Positions 53,865 through 64,000 of a stretch of 64,000 nucleotides of DNA are shown piece after piece. Source of the DNA: an uncultured Anaeroplasmataceae bacterium. Its GTDB lineage: Bacteria > Bacillota_I > Bacilli_A > Acholeplasmatales > Anaeroplasmataceae. Position 1 is the stretch's first letter, and each line of letters opens with the position of its first letter. The notes under the pieces are model-generated. The model saw nothing but the letters and a program-made list of their open reading frames with translations, made no database searches and was not told the origin of the DNA. Both the position numbers and the translations under genes were made by a program. The stretch lies in NCBI GenBank assembly GCA_944325695.1, contig CALVBA010000004.1:1-64000 (forward strand). Reading direction: 5' to 3'.

Positions 53865-54919
53865 TGTATCAATTTCGTGATGATCTTCATCAAATTCCTG
53901 AGTTAGGATTTAAAGAATTTAAAACCCATAATTACATTATAAATATTCTTCAAAATTTAAACGGTCAAATTTTCTCGCTTAAACCAACTGGAATTATTTG
54001 GTATTTAGATTGTAAAAAGACAAACACCATCGCATTTAGAGCGGATATGGATGCTTTAGCTATTTTAGAAGAAACATCTATTGATAAGATATCGTTACAT
54101 CATGGATTGATGCATGCTTGCGGTCATGATGGTCATATGGCCCTAGCGTTAGCACTGGCCGTATATGCAAGTAATAATGTAGATAAGTTAACTAATAATA
54201 TTTGCGTTATTTTTCAACCATCAGAAGAGATTTGTGGCGGAGCTAAGATGGTCGTTGAAAGTGGAATTTTAGAACTGTTAAACATCAAATGTTTTATTGC
54301 TTTGCATGTTTGGCCTAAGCTAGAAAAAGGTAAACTGTTTACAAAAAAAGGATCATTAATGGCTTCATCAACAGAAATTGACATTACTATTGATGGCGAA
54401 TCTTCCCACATTGCTAGTTTTCGATATGATTGTTTAGAAGTAGCATGTCGTTATTTAACTACTATTTATGATCTTAAAGATAGGGATTATCTATTTAAGT
54501 GCGGTATTTTTAATAGTGGTAAGGCGCGAAATGTAATTAGTAATAAAACGATTATAAAAGGTTCATTAAGATCTTTTTTACCCGAATCTATTACTAAATT
54601 TATTAATTTATTGCATCAAATAGCAGATGGTTATACAAACGATGGGATTAGAATTGAGATAAAATATGATACTATATATCCTGGGGTTTATAATGATTTT
54701 TCATTAATTGATCAATTGTGTAGCTTACATGATATTAATTTTTTTGATGATGAAATATGGCAATCCGAAGACTTTGGTTTTTACAATCAAATTGCGCCAA
54801 CAGCGATGCTTTTTTTAGGTTTAGGTGAAACGAGTTTTTTACATACATCAACATTTTATTTTCCAAACCATTATTTAGATTTTGCTTTAGAAGCGTGGAT
54901 TAAATTTCTGTTTCTTTAA
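53864..54919 (+). CDS. N-acetyldiaminopimelate deacetylase (M20 family)
   Basis: A 351-residue M20D metallohydrolase that removes acetate from N-acetyl-L,L-diaminopimelate. It shows RDDLHQIPELGFKEFKTHNYI, AFRADMDALAI, MHACGHDGHMALAL, QPSEEICGGAKMV and the C-terminal histidine segment SFLHTSTFYFPN. Placement directly behind dapH, with a one-base stop-start overlap, supports the DAP role over a general amidohydrolase. No clear ribosome-binding site is seen, so translation is probably coupled. Confidence 0.92.
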   Translation: MYQFRDDLHQIPELGFKEFKTHNYIINILQNLNGQIFSLKPTGIIWYLDCKKTNTIAFRADMDALAILEETSIDKISLHHGLMHACGHDGHMALALALAVYASNNVDKLTNNICVIFQPSEEICGGAKMVVESGILELLNIKCFIALHVWPKLEKGKLFTKKGSLMASSTEIDITIDGESSHIASFRYDCLEVACRYLTTIYDLKDRDYLFKCGIFNSGKARNVISNKTIIKGSLRSFLPESITKFINLLHQIADGYTNDGIRIEIKYDTIYPGVYNDFSLIDQLCSLHDINFFDDEIWQSEDFGFYNQIAPTAMLFLGLGETSFLHTSTFYFPNHYLDFALEAWIKFLFL

Positions 54920-54933
54920 ATTAATAAAGAGGC

Positions 54934-54962
54934 TTGCATTTTATGTTAATATTCGTTATAAT
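54934..54962 (+). promoter_or_regulatory. Promoter of the pyr operon
   Basis: TTGCAT (54934-54939), 17-base spacer, TATAAT (54957-54962). Transcription would begin near 54969, leaving a leader of about 130 bases, by far the longest in the window. Confidence 0.8.
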
Positions 54963-54974
54963 GATAAAGAAGAT

Positions 54975-55002
54975 TTTAAGATAGCCCAGAGAGACTATTA
55001 AA
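54975..55002 (+). promoter_or_regulatory. PyrR-binding hairpin (anti-antiterminator) of the pyr leader
   Basis: AGCCCAGAGAGACT (54983-54996) matches 12 of 14 positions of the PyrR-binding consensus ARUCCNGNGAGGYU. TTTA-AG-ATAG (54975-54984) pairs with CTAT-TAAA (54995-55002), leaving a 2-base AG bulge as expected for this element. Confidence 0.72.
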
Positions 55003-55049
55003 TGCAATCCAATATCATATTTTTTGTCGCAATTCTTTTGGAATGTATT

Positions 55050-55083
55050 AATACTGTACTTTTTTGGGTATGGTATTTTTTTT
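55050..55083 (+). terminator. Attenuator terminator of the pyr leader
   Basis: ATACTGTAC (55051-55059) pairs with GTATGGTAT (55068-55076), including two G-U pairs, followed by about seven T. It stands 18 bases before the pyrB ATG, so readthrough is needed for expression. A competing antiterminator can be drawn from 54997-55012 with 55038-55052. Confidence 0.75.
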
Positions 55084-55100
55084 ATATCTAGGAGGACGCT

Positions 55101-55970
55101 ATGAAGAACTTATTTAGATTACAAGATTTAACTAATGAAGAAATTATGCAATTAATTTATGATGCGAAAGATTTTAAAGAGGGAAAATCTAATTTTAATT
55201 TAAATGGAAAAATTATCGCTAATTTATTTTTTGAAAATTCGACTCGAACTCAGTATTCATTTAATGTTGCCGAAGAGAAACTTGGTATGAAAGTTATTAC
55301 TTTTAATGCGCAATCATCATCTCTTAATAAAGGAGAAACATTTTATGATACGATTAAAGTTTTCGAGTCTTTTTTAATAGATGGACTAGTAATTAGACAT
55401 TCGCAAGATGAATATTATAAAGAGTTAACAGGTTTAAATATCCCAATAATTAACGCTGGAGATGGTAAAAAAGATCATCCTAGTCAATGCTTATTAGATC
55501 TTTATACAATATATGAAGAATTTGGATATTTTGAAGGTTTAAAAGTTTGCATCATTGGTGATATTAAGCATTCTCGTGTTGCACATTCAAATATTGAGGT
55601 AATGACGCGTTTAGGAATGAAATGTTATACTTCAGGTCCACTTGAATATAAAGAAGATATTTATGAGTACATCGATTTTGAAGAATGTTTAAGTCAAATG
55701 GACATTATTATGTTATTACGTGTGCAAAATGAACGTCATTCATCAAAAATGACTTTATCAAATGATGAATATTTTGCTCGATATGGTTTAACAAAAAAAC
55801 GTGTTGAAAAAATGAAGGATCATGCCATTATTATGCATCCAGCCCCTTTTAATCGTGGTGTAGAAATTGCTTCAGATGTCGTTGAATGTGATAAATCGCG
55901 TATTTTTAAACAAATGACAAATGGTGTTTTCTGCCGTCAAGCAATCTTGAAAAGGAGTTTTGAAGAATGA
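55101..55970 (+). CDS. pyrB: Aspartate carbamoyltransferase catalytic subunit
   Basis: Joins carbamoyl phosphate and aspartate. The carbamoyl-phosphate loop ENSTRTQYSFNVAEEKLGM, SSLNKGETFYDT, the GDGKKDHPSQCLLDLYTI segment and MHPAPFNRGVEI are all present. At 289 residues it is a little shorter than the 304 of B. subtilis. No regulatory subunit gene follows, consistent with an unregulated Firmicutes trimer. GGAGG precedes the ATG. It is the first gene of the operon, behind the attenuator, and overlaps pyrC by four bases. Confidence 0.96.
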   Translation: MKNLFRLQDLTNEEIMQLIYDAKDFKEGKSNFNLNGKIIANLFFENSTRTQYSFNVAEEKLGMKVITFNAQSSSLNKGETFYDTIKVFESFLIDGLVIRHSQDEYYKELTGLNIPIINAGDGKKDHPSQCLLDLYTIYEEFGYFEGLKVCIIGDIKHSRVAHSNIEVMTRLGMKCYTSGPLEYKEDIYEYIDFEECLSQMDIIMLLRVQNERHSSKMTLSNDEYFARYGLTKKRVEKMKDHAIIMHPAPFNRGVEIASDVVECDKSRIFKQMTNGVFCRQAILKRSFEE

Positions 55971-57226
55971 TATTACTAAAAAATGGAATCGTATTTGATG
56001 GAAAAGATTTTAATAGACAAGATGTATTAATCGATAAAGAAGAAATTATTGAAGTAAGAGAAAATATTAGTGGAGATTATGAAGTAATTGATTGTGAAGG
56101 AAAAATAATAGCACCTTCATTTATCGACCCACATGTTCATTTAAGAGAACCAGGAATATCGTATAAAGAAACCATAAAAACAGGAACTAAAGCGGCAGCT
56201 CATGGTGGATTTACACATGTTTTTGCAATGCCTAATGTTAATCCTGTACCTTCTAATAAAAAGGCTATTTCACAACAACAAACAATTATTGATCGCGATT
56301 CTTGTATCGATGTATCTATTATTGGAAGTATTACTGTTAATCAAACAGGAGAAGGGCAAATTACTGATATTTCTGAAACACATAATTTAGTTATCGGTTA
56401 CTCTGATGATGGACGTGGTATTAAAGATTCATATACGATGTATCAAGCGATGGTAAATGCTAAAAAATACAATAAACCGATTATTTCACATTGTGAGGAT
56501 ATTTCATTAGTTAACGGGGGATGCATTACGGAGTGTGATTTTGCTAAAGAGCATAATTTAAAAGAAATTATGCCTGAAAGTGAAACTGTCGAGTTAGCTA
56601 GAAATTTAATTTTAGCTAATAAAACAGGATGTCATTTACATGTTTGTCATATTTCATGTAAAGAATCAGTAGATTTAGTACGTTATTATAAAGCTAAGGG
56701 ATGTCATGTAACAGCTGAGGTTTGTCCACATCACCTAATTTTATCGGATAAAGATTTAAAACTGGATGGAAATTATAAAATGAATCCACCGCTTATGACA
56801 CAAGAACATATTGAAGCATTAATTGCCGGTTTAAAAGATGGTACAATTGATTGTTTGGCAACTGATCATGCACCACACGCTGTTGATGAAAAAAATTGTG
56901 GTTTAGAAAAATCAGCATTTGGAATTGTTGGATTAGAAACAGCATTCCCTTTAATGTATACACACTTTGTTAAGAAAAATATTATTTCATTAAAAACGTT
57001 ATTAAATTTAATGAGTGATAATGTTGCGCAAGTTTTTAACTTAAAAGAACATAAAATAGCCAAAGGATATCAAGCTAATTTATGTGTTATTGATTTGGAT
57101 GCCAAATCTATAATCAGTTCTAAAGATTTTTTATCATTAGGAAGTAATTCACCTTTTATTGGAAAAAAAGTTGATGGAAAAATCATTTACACGATGTATA
57201 AAGGAGCATTTGTTTATGGAAAATAA
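55967..57226 (+). CDS. pyrC: Dihydroorotase (class I)
   Basis: Cyclises carbamoyl aspartate to dihydroorotate. The 419-residue amidohydrolase shows the zinc motif DPHVHLREPG, GGFTHVFAMPNVNP, HVCHISCKESVDLVRYYK, the histidine-rich EVCPHHL and TDHAPH. It is a normal length for the Firmicutes class I enzyme. It overlaps pyrB by ATGA at its start and carA by 11 bases at its end. Confidence 0.96.
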   Translation: MILLKNGIVFDGKDFNRQDVLIDKEEIIEVRENISGDYEVIDCEGKIIAPSFIDPHVHLREPGISYKETIKTGTKAAAHGGFTHVFAMPNVNPVPSNKKAISQQQTIIDRDSCIDVSIIGSITVNQTGEGQITDISETHNLVIGYSDDGRGIKDSYTMYQAMVNAKKYNKPIISHCEDISLVNGGCITECDFAKEHNLKEIMPESETVELARNLILANKTGCHLHVCHISCKESVDLVRYYKAKGCHVTAEVCPHHLILSDKDLKLDGNYKMNPPLMTQEHIEALIAGLKDGTIDCLATDHAPHAVDEKNCGLEKSAFGIVGLETAFPLMYTHFVKKNIISLKTLLNLMSDNVAQVFNLKEHKIAKGYQANLCVIDLDAKSIISSKDFLSLGSNSPFIGKKVDGKIIYTMYKGAFVYGK

Positions 57227-58307
57227 ATTTAAGTTAGTTTTAAAAGATGGAAGACAGTTATATGGAACTTGTTTTGGTTATCCTAAAAAGACGATAGCTG
57301 AATTAGTATTTAATACTTCGATGGTTGGATACCAAGAAATTGCGACTGATCCTTCTTATAAAGACCAAATTGTAGTTATGACATATCCGATTATTGGCTC
57401 TTATGGAATTAATGAAGAAGATAATGAGTCTAAAGCTGTTCGTCTAAGTGGAATTATTTGTAAAGAGTATAATGATATGCCATCAAATTATCGCTTTACT
57501 AAGACCTTAAATGAATTATTGGAGGAATCAAATGTTCCGCTTTTACAAGGGATTGATACCCGTTATTTAACAAGAATTATTCGCGATGAAGGATCACAAA
57601 TTGCGATGATTTGTGAAGCAACATATTCATTAGAAAAAGCTTTAGAAGAGTTAAATAATTATGAACTACCGACAAATCAAGTGGAAATGGTATCGACAAA
57701 AAAGAAATGGATTAGTCGTACTAAAAATCCTAAATTTAATGTTGTAGCGATAGATTTTGGGACTAAGTTAAATATTATTCGTTGTTTAAATAAATCTGGA
57801 TGTAATGTTATTGTATTACCACATACAGCTACTGTAGAAGAAATTTTAAGTTATAATCCTGATGGTTTATTCTTATCAAATGGTCCAGGAAATCCAGAGG
57901 TTAATATAAATGCGATTGATGTAGTTAAAAAATTAAAAGGGAAATTACCGATTATGGGGATTTGTTTAGGACATCAAATTATTTGTTTAGCATCGGGTGC
58001 GAAAACATATAAAATGAAGTTTGGTCATCGTGGAGGAAATCATCCGGTTAAAAATCTTCTTACAGATAAAATTGAAATTACAAGTCAAAATCACTCTTAT
58101 GCGGTTTTAGAAGAATCAATTAAAAATACGTCATTAGAAGTGACACATATTAATATTTTAGATAATACAATTGAAGGAGTTCGTGATGATAAAGCGAAGT
58201 TATTTTCGGTTCAATATCATCCGGAATCTGCAGCGGGACCAGAGGATTCAAAATACCTATTTGAGACATTTACAAAATATATGAATGACTTTAAGAAAGG
58301 ACAATAA
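57216..58307 (+). CDS. carA: Carbamoyl-phosphate synthase small (glutaminase) subunit
   Basis: Releases ammonia from glutamine for CarB. The 363-residue protein has the small-subunit N-domain (FKLVLKDGRQLYGTCFGYP, NTSMVGYQEIATDPSYKDQI) and the class I glutaminase triad: the cysteine in GICLGHQII and the histidine and glutamate in VQYHPESAAGPEDS. The ATG at 57216 follows AAAGGAG by nine bases; in-frame upstream codons lie deep inside pyrC. It is followed by carB after two bases. Confidence 0.95.
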   Translation: MENKFKLVLKDGRQLYGTCFGYPKKTIAELVFNTSMVGYQEIATDPSYKDQIVVMTYPIIGSYGINEEDNESKAVRLSGIICKEYNDMPSNYRFTKTLNELLEESNVPLLQGIDTRYLTRIIRDEGSQIAMICEATYSLEKALEELNNYELPTNQVEMVSTKKKWISRTKNPKFNVVAIDFGTKLNIIRCLNKSGCNVIVLPHTATVEEILSYNPDGLFLSNGPGNPEVNINAIDVVKKLKGKLPIMGICLGHQIICLASGAKTYKMKFGHRGGNHPVKNLLTDKIEITSQNHSYAVLEESIKNTSLEVTHINILDNTIEGVRDDKAKLFSVQYHPESAAGPEDSKYLFETFTKYMNDFKKGQ

Positions 58308-58309
58308 AT

Positions 58310-61300
58310 ATGCCTAAAAGATTAGATATTAAAAAGATTTTAGTAATTGGTAGTGGACCTATCGTCATCGGACAAGCTGCCGAATTTGATTATGCGGGAA
58401 CACAAGCGTGTCTTGCATTAAAAGAAGAAGGTTATGAAGTTGTTTTATTAAACTCTAACCCTGCTACGATTATGACAGATAAATTAATCGCGGACAAAAT
58501 TTATATGGAACCATTAGATTTAGAATTTGTAAGTCGCGTTATTCGTCGCGAACGTCCTGATGCGATTTTATGTAGTTTAGGTGGACAAACAGGGTTAAAT
58601 TTAGCTGTTCAATTAGGTAAAAAAGGAATTCTTGAAGAATGTCAATGTGAAGTTTTAGGTACTTCTTTTGAAAATATTGAACGTGCAGAAGATCGTGAAT
58701 TATTTAAAGAATTATGTTTGAAAATTGGGGAACCAGTTTTAGAATCTTATATTGCAAATGATATTGAAGAAAGTATTAAAGTAGCTAATAAAATAGGATA
58801 TCCGATTATTGTTCGTCCGGCTTTTACTCTTGGGGGAACAGGAGGAGGATTTGCCTATAATGATGAGGAAATGTTTGAATTAGCTAAACATGCATTAAAA
58901 CTTTCACCAGTTCATCAAATTTTAGTTGAAAAATCAATTAAAGGTTATAAAGAAATTGAATATGAAGTAATGCGTGATGCTAATGGAACAGCGATTGCAA
59001 TTTGTAATATGGAAAACATTGATCCTGTTGGGGTTCATACTGGTGATTCGATGGTTGTTTGTCCAAGCCAAACATTAACGAATAAAGAGTATCAGATGTT
59101 ACGTAATTCAGCTTTAAACATCATTAAAGAATTAGATATCAAAGGTGGATGCAATGTACAATTTGCATTAGATCCTTATTCATTTGATTATTATGTAATT
59201 GAAGTTAATCCCCGTGTATCACGTTCTTCAGCTTTAGCAAGTAAGGCCTCAGGATATCCGATTGCGCGCGTAAGTGCTAAAATTGCCATTGGAATGCGTC
59301 TAGATGAAATTGATATTGCTAATACTAAGGCGTCATTTGAACCGACACTAGATTACGTTGTTACTAAAATTGCTCGTTTTCCATTTGATAAATTTAATAA
59401 GGCTAATCGTAGCTTATCGACTCAAATGAAAGCAACAGGAGAAGTTATGAGTTTAGGTCGTAACTTTGAGGAATCATTTTTAAAAGGAATTCGTAGTTTA
59501 GAAATAAAAGTTGATCATATTTATTTACAAAAATGTGAAGATATGGATGTTCAAGAGTTAATGGAACGTATTAAAAAGCCAACCGATGAGCGGATTTTTG
59601 AAATTGCTAGTTTGCTTCGCAAAGGGGTAAGTGTTGAAGTTATTTATGATGCGACGATGATTGATTTATTCTTCTTAAATAAGTTTAATAATATCATTGA
59701 AATGGAAAAAGAATTAACATTTACTGAAGAATCTATTTTAAAGGCTAAAAAGTTAGGATTTAGTGATTCATATTTAGCTTCTAGATTTAATATTGATGAA
59801 TTAGAAATGTTTAAATATCGTAAAGAAAAAAATATCATGCCAGTTTATAAGATGATTGATACATGTGCTTCGGAATTTGATAGCTATATTCCATATTTTT
59901 ATTCGACTTATGAAACAGAAAATGAATCGATTGTTTCCGATAAAAAGAAAATTATTGTTTTAGGTAGCGGTCCAATTAGAATTGGACAAGGTGTAGAATT
60001 TGATTTTTCAACAGTTCATGCTATTTGGGGAATTCGAGAAATGGGATATGAAGCGATAGTTATCAACAATAATCCAGAAACAGTTTCTACAGACTATTTG
60101 GTTACAGATAAGTTGTATTTTGAGCCACTAACAATTGAAGATGTAATGAATATTATAACATTGGAAAATCCATTAGGTGTTATTGTTGAATTAGGAGGTC
60201 AAACTGCTATTAACTTAGCAGATCGCTTAGATAAATTAAATGTTCCGATTATTGGAACACAAAATGAAGCTATTCGTAATGCTGAAGATCGTCGTTGTTT
60301 TGAAGAGATTTTAACAGAATTAAATATTCCTCGTGCTAAAGGGACAACCGTTCGCAATATTAATGACGGATTAAAGGCAGCTAATGTGATTGGATATCCG
60401 GTGTTAGTGCGTCCAAGTTATGTCTTAGGTGGACGTGCTATGCAAATTGTGCATTCTGATGCAAGTTTAGTAACATATTTAGAGAATGCTTTTGAAGTTG
60501 ATAATAATCAACCGGTTTTAATCGATAAATACATTCAAGGGCGTGAAGTCGAAGTGGATGCTATTTGTGATGGGAAAGATGTTTTTATTCCAGGAATTAT
60601 GGAATTAATTGAACGTACTGGAGTTCATTCAGGAGATTCAATTAGTGTTTATCCACCGATTAGTTTAAATAAAGATGTTATTGATAAAATTTGTGAGTAT
60701 ACAATCAAATTAGGGCTAAGAATAGGGATTATTGGATTGTTTAATATTCAGTTTATTGTCGATGATAACAATAATGTTTTTATTATTGAAGTTAATCCAC
60801 GCTCAAGTCGTTCTGTACCATTTATGTCAAAATCTAGTAAGTGTAATTTAGCTAATATTGCTACAAAAGTAATTTTAGGTAAATCGTTAAAAGAACAGGG
60901 TTATAAAACGATGCTTTTAGAAAATCAAAATATGTATTATGTAAAAGCCCCAACATTTAGTTTTTCAAAGATTCGTGGTCTAGATACTGTTTTATCCCCT
61001 GAGATGAAATCAACAGGAGAAGCAATTGGATATGATTATTCTTTAAATCGAGCGTTATATAAAGCTTTAAAAGCATCAAATATGAAGGTAAGTAATTATG
61101 GAACAGTTTTTGTAACGTTATCTGATGAAACAAAAAAAGAGGCTTTACCTTTAATAAAACGTTTCTATGATTTAGGATTTAATATTGAAGCAACAAGCGG
61201 TACAGCTCAATTTCTAAAAATGCATCATGTTAAAACACGTGTTCGTAAGAAAATTAGTGAAGGTAGTGACGAAATTTTAGAGTTATTACGTAAAGGTCAT

Positions 61301-61473
61301 GTTTCTTATGTTGTTAATACGACAAGTAATGAAAATGATGAGACTTCACATGATGGATTTATGATTCGTCGTGTTGCAACAGAAAATGATGTAACAATTT
61401 TTACTAGTTTAGATACGGTTAAAGTATTATTAGATGTATTAGAAGATATTACTGTGAAAGTAGGGACTATTTA

Positions 61474-61474
<1 letters not shown>
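58310..61474 (+). CDS. carB: Carbamoyl-phosphate synthase large subunit
   Basis: Makes carbamoyl phosphate from bicarbonate, ammonia and two ATP. The 1054-residue protein is an internal duplication: the first half opens KILVIGSGPIVIGQAAEFDYAG and the second KIIVLGSGPIRIGQGVEFDF (about 545). Each half has an ATP-grasp core (RPAFTLGGTGGG and RPSYVLGGRAM). The C-terminal MGS-like allosteric domain (about 925-1054) is somewhat divergent. AAAGGAC precedes the ATG. The stop overlaps the pyrK start by one base. Confidence 0.98.
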
Positions 61475-63139
<1,665 letters not shown>

Positions 63140-63141
63140 GT

Positions 63142-63837
63142 ATGGTTATTGTTGCATTAGATTTTGAGAATAAGGATAAAACTTTAGCGTTTTTACGTCA
63201 ATTTAAAAAACCGATGTATGTTAAGGTTGGAATGGAATTATTTTATGGTTCAGGAATTGAAATAATTAAAGAAATTAAGGCTTTAAATCACAAAATATTT
63301 TTGGATTTAAAATGTCATGACATTCCTAATACAGTTAAAAAAGCGATGTATAATTTAGCAAAATTAGATGTCGATATTGTTAATTTACATGCTTCTGGTG
63401 GTATTAAAATGATGACATCAGCGATGGAAGGATTAATTGAAGGGTCAAATGGAAAAAAACGCCCATTGTTAATTGCAGTTACACAATTGACTTCGACTTC
63501 TAAACAGATGATGAATGATGAATTAAAAATTGATGGAGAAGTGATTGATTCAGTTGTTAATTTAGCATTAAATGCAAAAAAAGCGGGATTAGATGGTGTT
63601 GTATGTTCACCATTAGAAGTTCTTAAAGTTAAAGAAGCTTGCGGAGATGACTTTATTACTGTTACACCAGGTATTCGTCTTGAATCTGATTCAAAAGATG
63701 ATCAAGTACGTATCACAACACCGAAGAAAGCACGTGAATTAGGTTGTGATTATATTGTTGTTGGACGTCCAATAACTAAAGCTTTAGACCCGGTTTTAGC
63801 TTATGAAAATATTAGTAAAGATTTTTTAGGAGAATAA
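63142..63837 (+). CDS. pyrF: Orotidine 5'-phosphate decarboxylase
   Basis: Final step to UMP. The 231-residue barrel has [14 protein letters not shown], the catalytic charge network [41 protein letters not shown] and the phosphate site [10 protein letters not shown]. The ATG at 63142 starts two bases after the pyrD stop; in-frame upstream codons lie inside pyrD. AAGGA lies in the pyrD end. Confidence 0.96.
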   Translation: MVIVALDFENKDKTLAFLRQFKKPMYVKVGMELFYGSGIEIIKEIKALNHKIFLDLKCHDIPNTVKKAMYNLAKLDVDIVNLHASGGIKMMTSAMEGLIEGSNGKKRPLLIAVTQLTSTSKQMMNDELKIDGEVIDSVVNLALNAKKAGLDGVVCSPLEVLKVKEACGDDFITVTPGIRLESDSKDDQVRITTPKKARELGCDYIVVGRPITKALDPVLAYENISKDFLGE

Positions 63838-63839
63838 TT

Positions 63840-64000
63840 ATGGAAAGATTGATTGCAAAAGATTTATTAAAAATTAAAGCTGTTTTCTTACGTCCTCAAG
63901 AACCATTTACATGGGCAAGCGGTATTAAATCACCAATTTATTGTGATAATCGTTTAACATTATCATATCCAGAAGTTCGTAAAGATGTAGAACAAGGATT
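63840..64000 (+). CDS. pyrE: Orotate phosphoribosyltransferase, 5' part only
   Basis: The window ends 53 codons into this gene. The visible part, [20 protein letters not shown] then [17 protein letters not shown], is the standard PyrE N-terminus, including the SGxxSPxYxDNR segment. AGGAG lies eight bases before the ATG. It completes the B. subtilis-like order B-C-AA-AB-K-D-F-E. Confidence 0.93.
   Translation, partial: MERLIAKDLLKIKAVFLRPQEPFTWASGIKSPIYCDNRLTLSYPEVRKDVEQG

Noticed and set aside
57159-57215. Longer N-terminus of CarA
   Set aside because: The upstream ATG lies inside pyrC without a ribosome-binding site and would add 19 residues not seen in CarA proteins.

Overview
The window is low-GC DNA of a Gram-positive bacterium, most likely a spore-forming member or close relative of the Bacilli (Erysipelotrichia/Turicibacter/Mollicutes-relative type). 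The evidence is gene content and gene order. rqcP, ftsH, hpt, tilS, spoIIE and hslO lie together as around the Bacillus subtilis ftsH locus. yunC, yunB, yutD, yutI, yuiD, yugI and pgi follow one another and are all near neighbours on the B. subtilis chromosome. A pyr operon in B. subtilis order ends the window. Four sporulation-type genes are present (spoIIE, yunB, cwlD and a pdaA-like deacetylase). TGA is used as an ordinary stop, so this is not a Mycoplasma-type code. I see no tRNA, rRNA, CRISPR array, insertion sequence or prophage, and no gene-free stretch longer than 300 bases.

Layout. 1-8.6 kb (minus): rqcP-ftsH-hpt-tilS, then a Ca2+-ATPase overlapping spoIIE. 8.7-15.8 kb: maf; M42 peptidase and Hsp33; an SPFH/NfeD membrane pair with an unknown gene; dus; a PdaA-like deacetylase; an ECF transporter S subunit. 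15.9-22.7 kb: hflX; a Clp-like ATPase whose second AAA+ module has lost its ATP-binding motifs; and a tight operon of cdaA (c-di-AMP synthase), an unannotated 57-residue membrane peptide, a membrane protein with a degenerate GGDEF domain, ispD and ispF. 22.9-29.1 kb: CBS protein, the yun/yut/yui/yug/pgi block, a thiol peroxidase and cwlD, which has no conventional start codon.

29.1-50 kb carries a dispersed pectin-degradation set interleaved with housekeeping genes. It comprises a cytosolic GH28, a serine-linker lipoprotein, a 1015-residue pectin methylesterase, a PL1 pectate lyase and a 1321-residue PL9 pectate lyase. All the secreted ones are lipoproteins with Ser-rich linkers. Each of their three promoters overlaps one or two catabolite-response elements (cre), suggesting one CcpA regulon. 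Between them lie tsaE-tsaB-rimI-tsaD (t6A tRNA modification), glutaminyl-tRNA synthetase, a MATE exporter, an ABC-F protein and PcrA helicase.

50-64 kb: an M28 peptidase; a lysine/diaminopimelate cluster for the acetyl branch (PatA-like aminotransferase, DapF, DapH, N-acetyl-DAP deacetylase); and the pyrimidine operon pyrB-pyrC-carA-carB-pyrK-pyrD-pyrF-pyrE, cut off at the window end. The pyr operon is preceded by a PyrR-type attenuator leader.

A promoter style recurs: an extended -10 (TGnTATAAT, most often TGATATAAT) with a poor -35, close to the ribosome-binding site, so many 5' leaders must be very short. Starts were reassigned where a Shine-Dalgarno sequence clearly favours an internal ATG or GTG.
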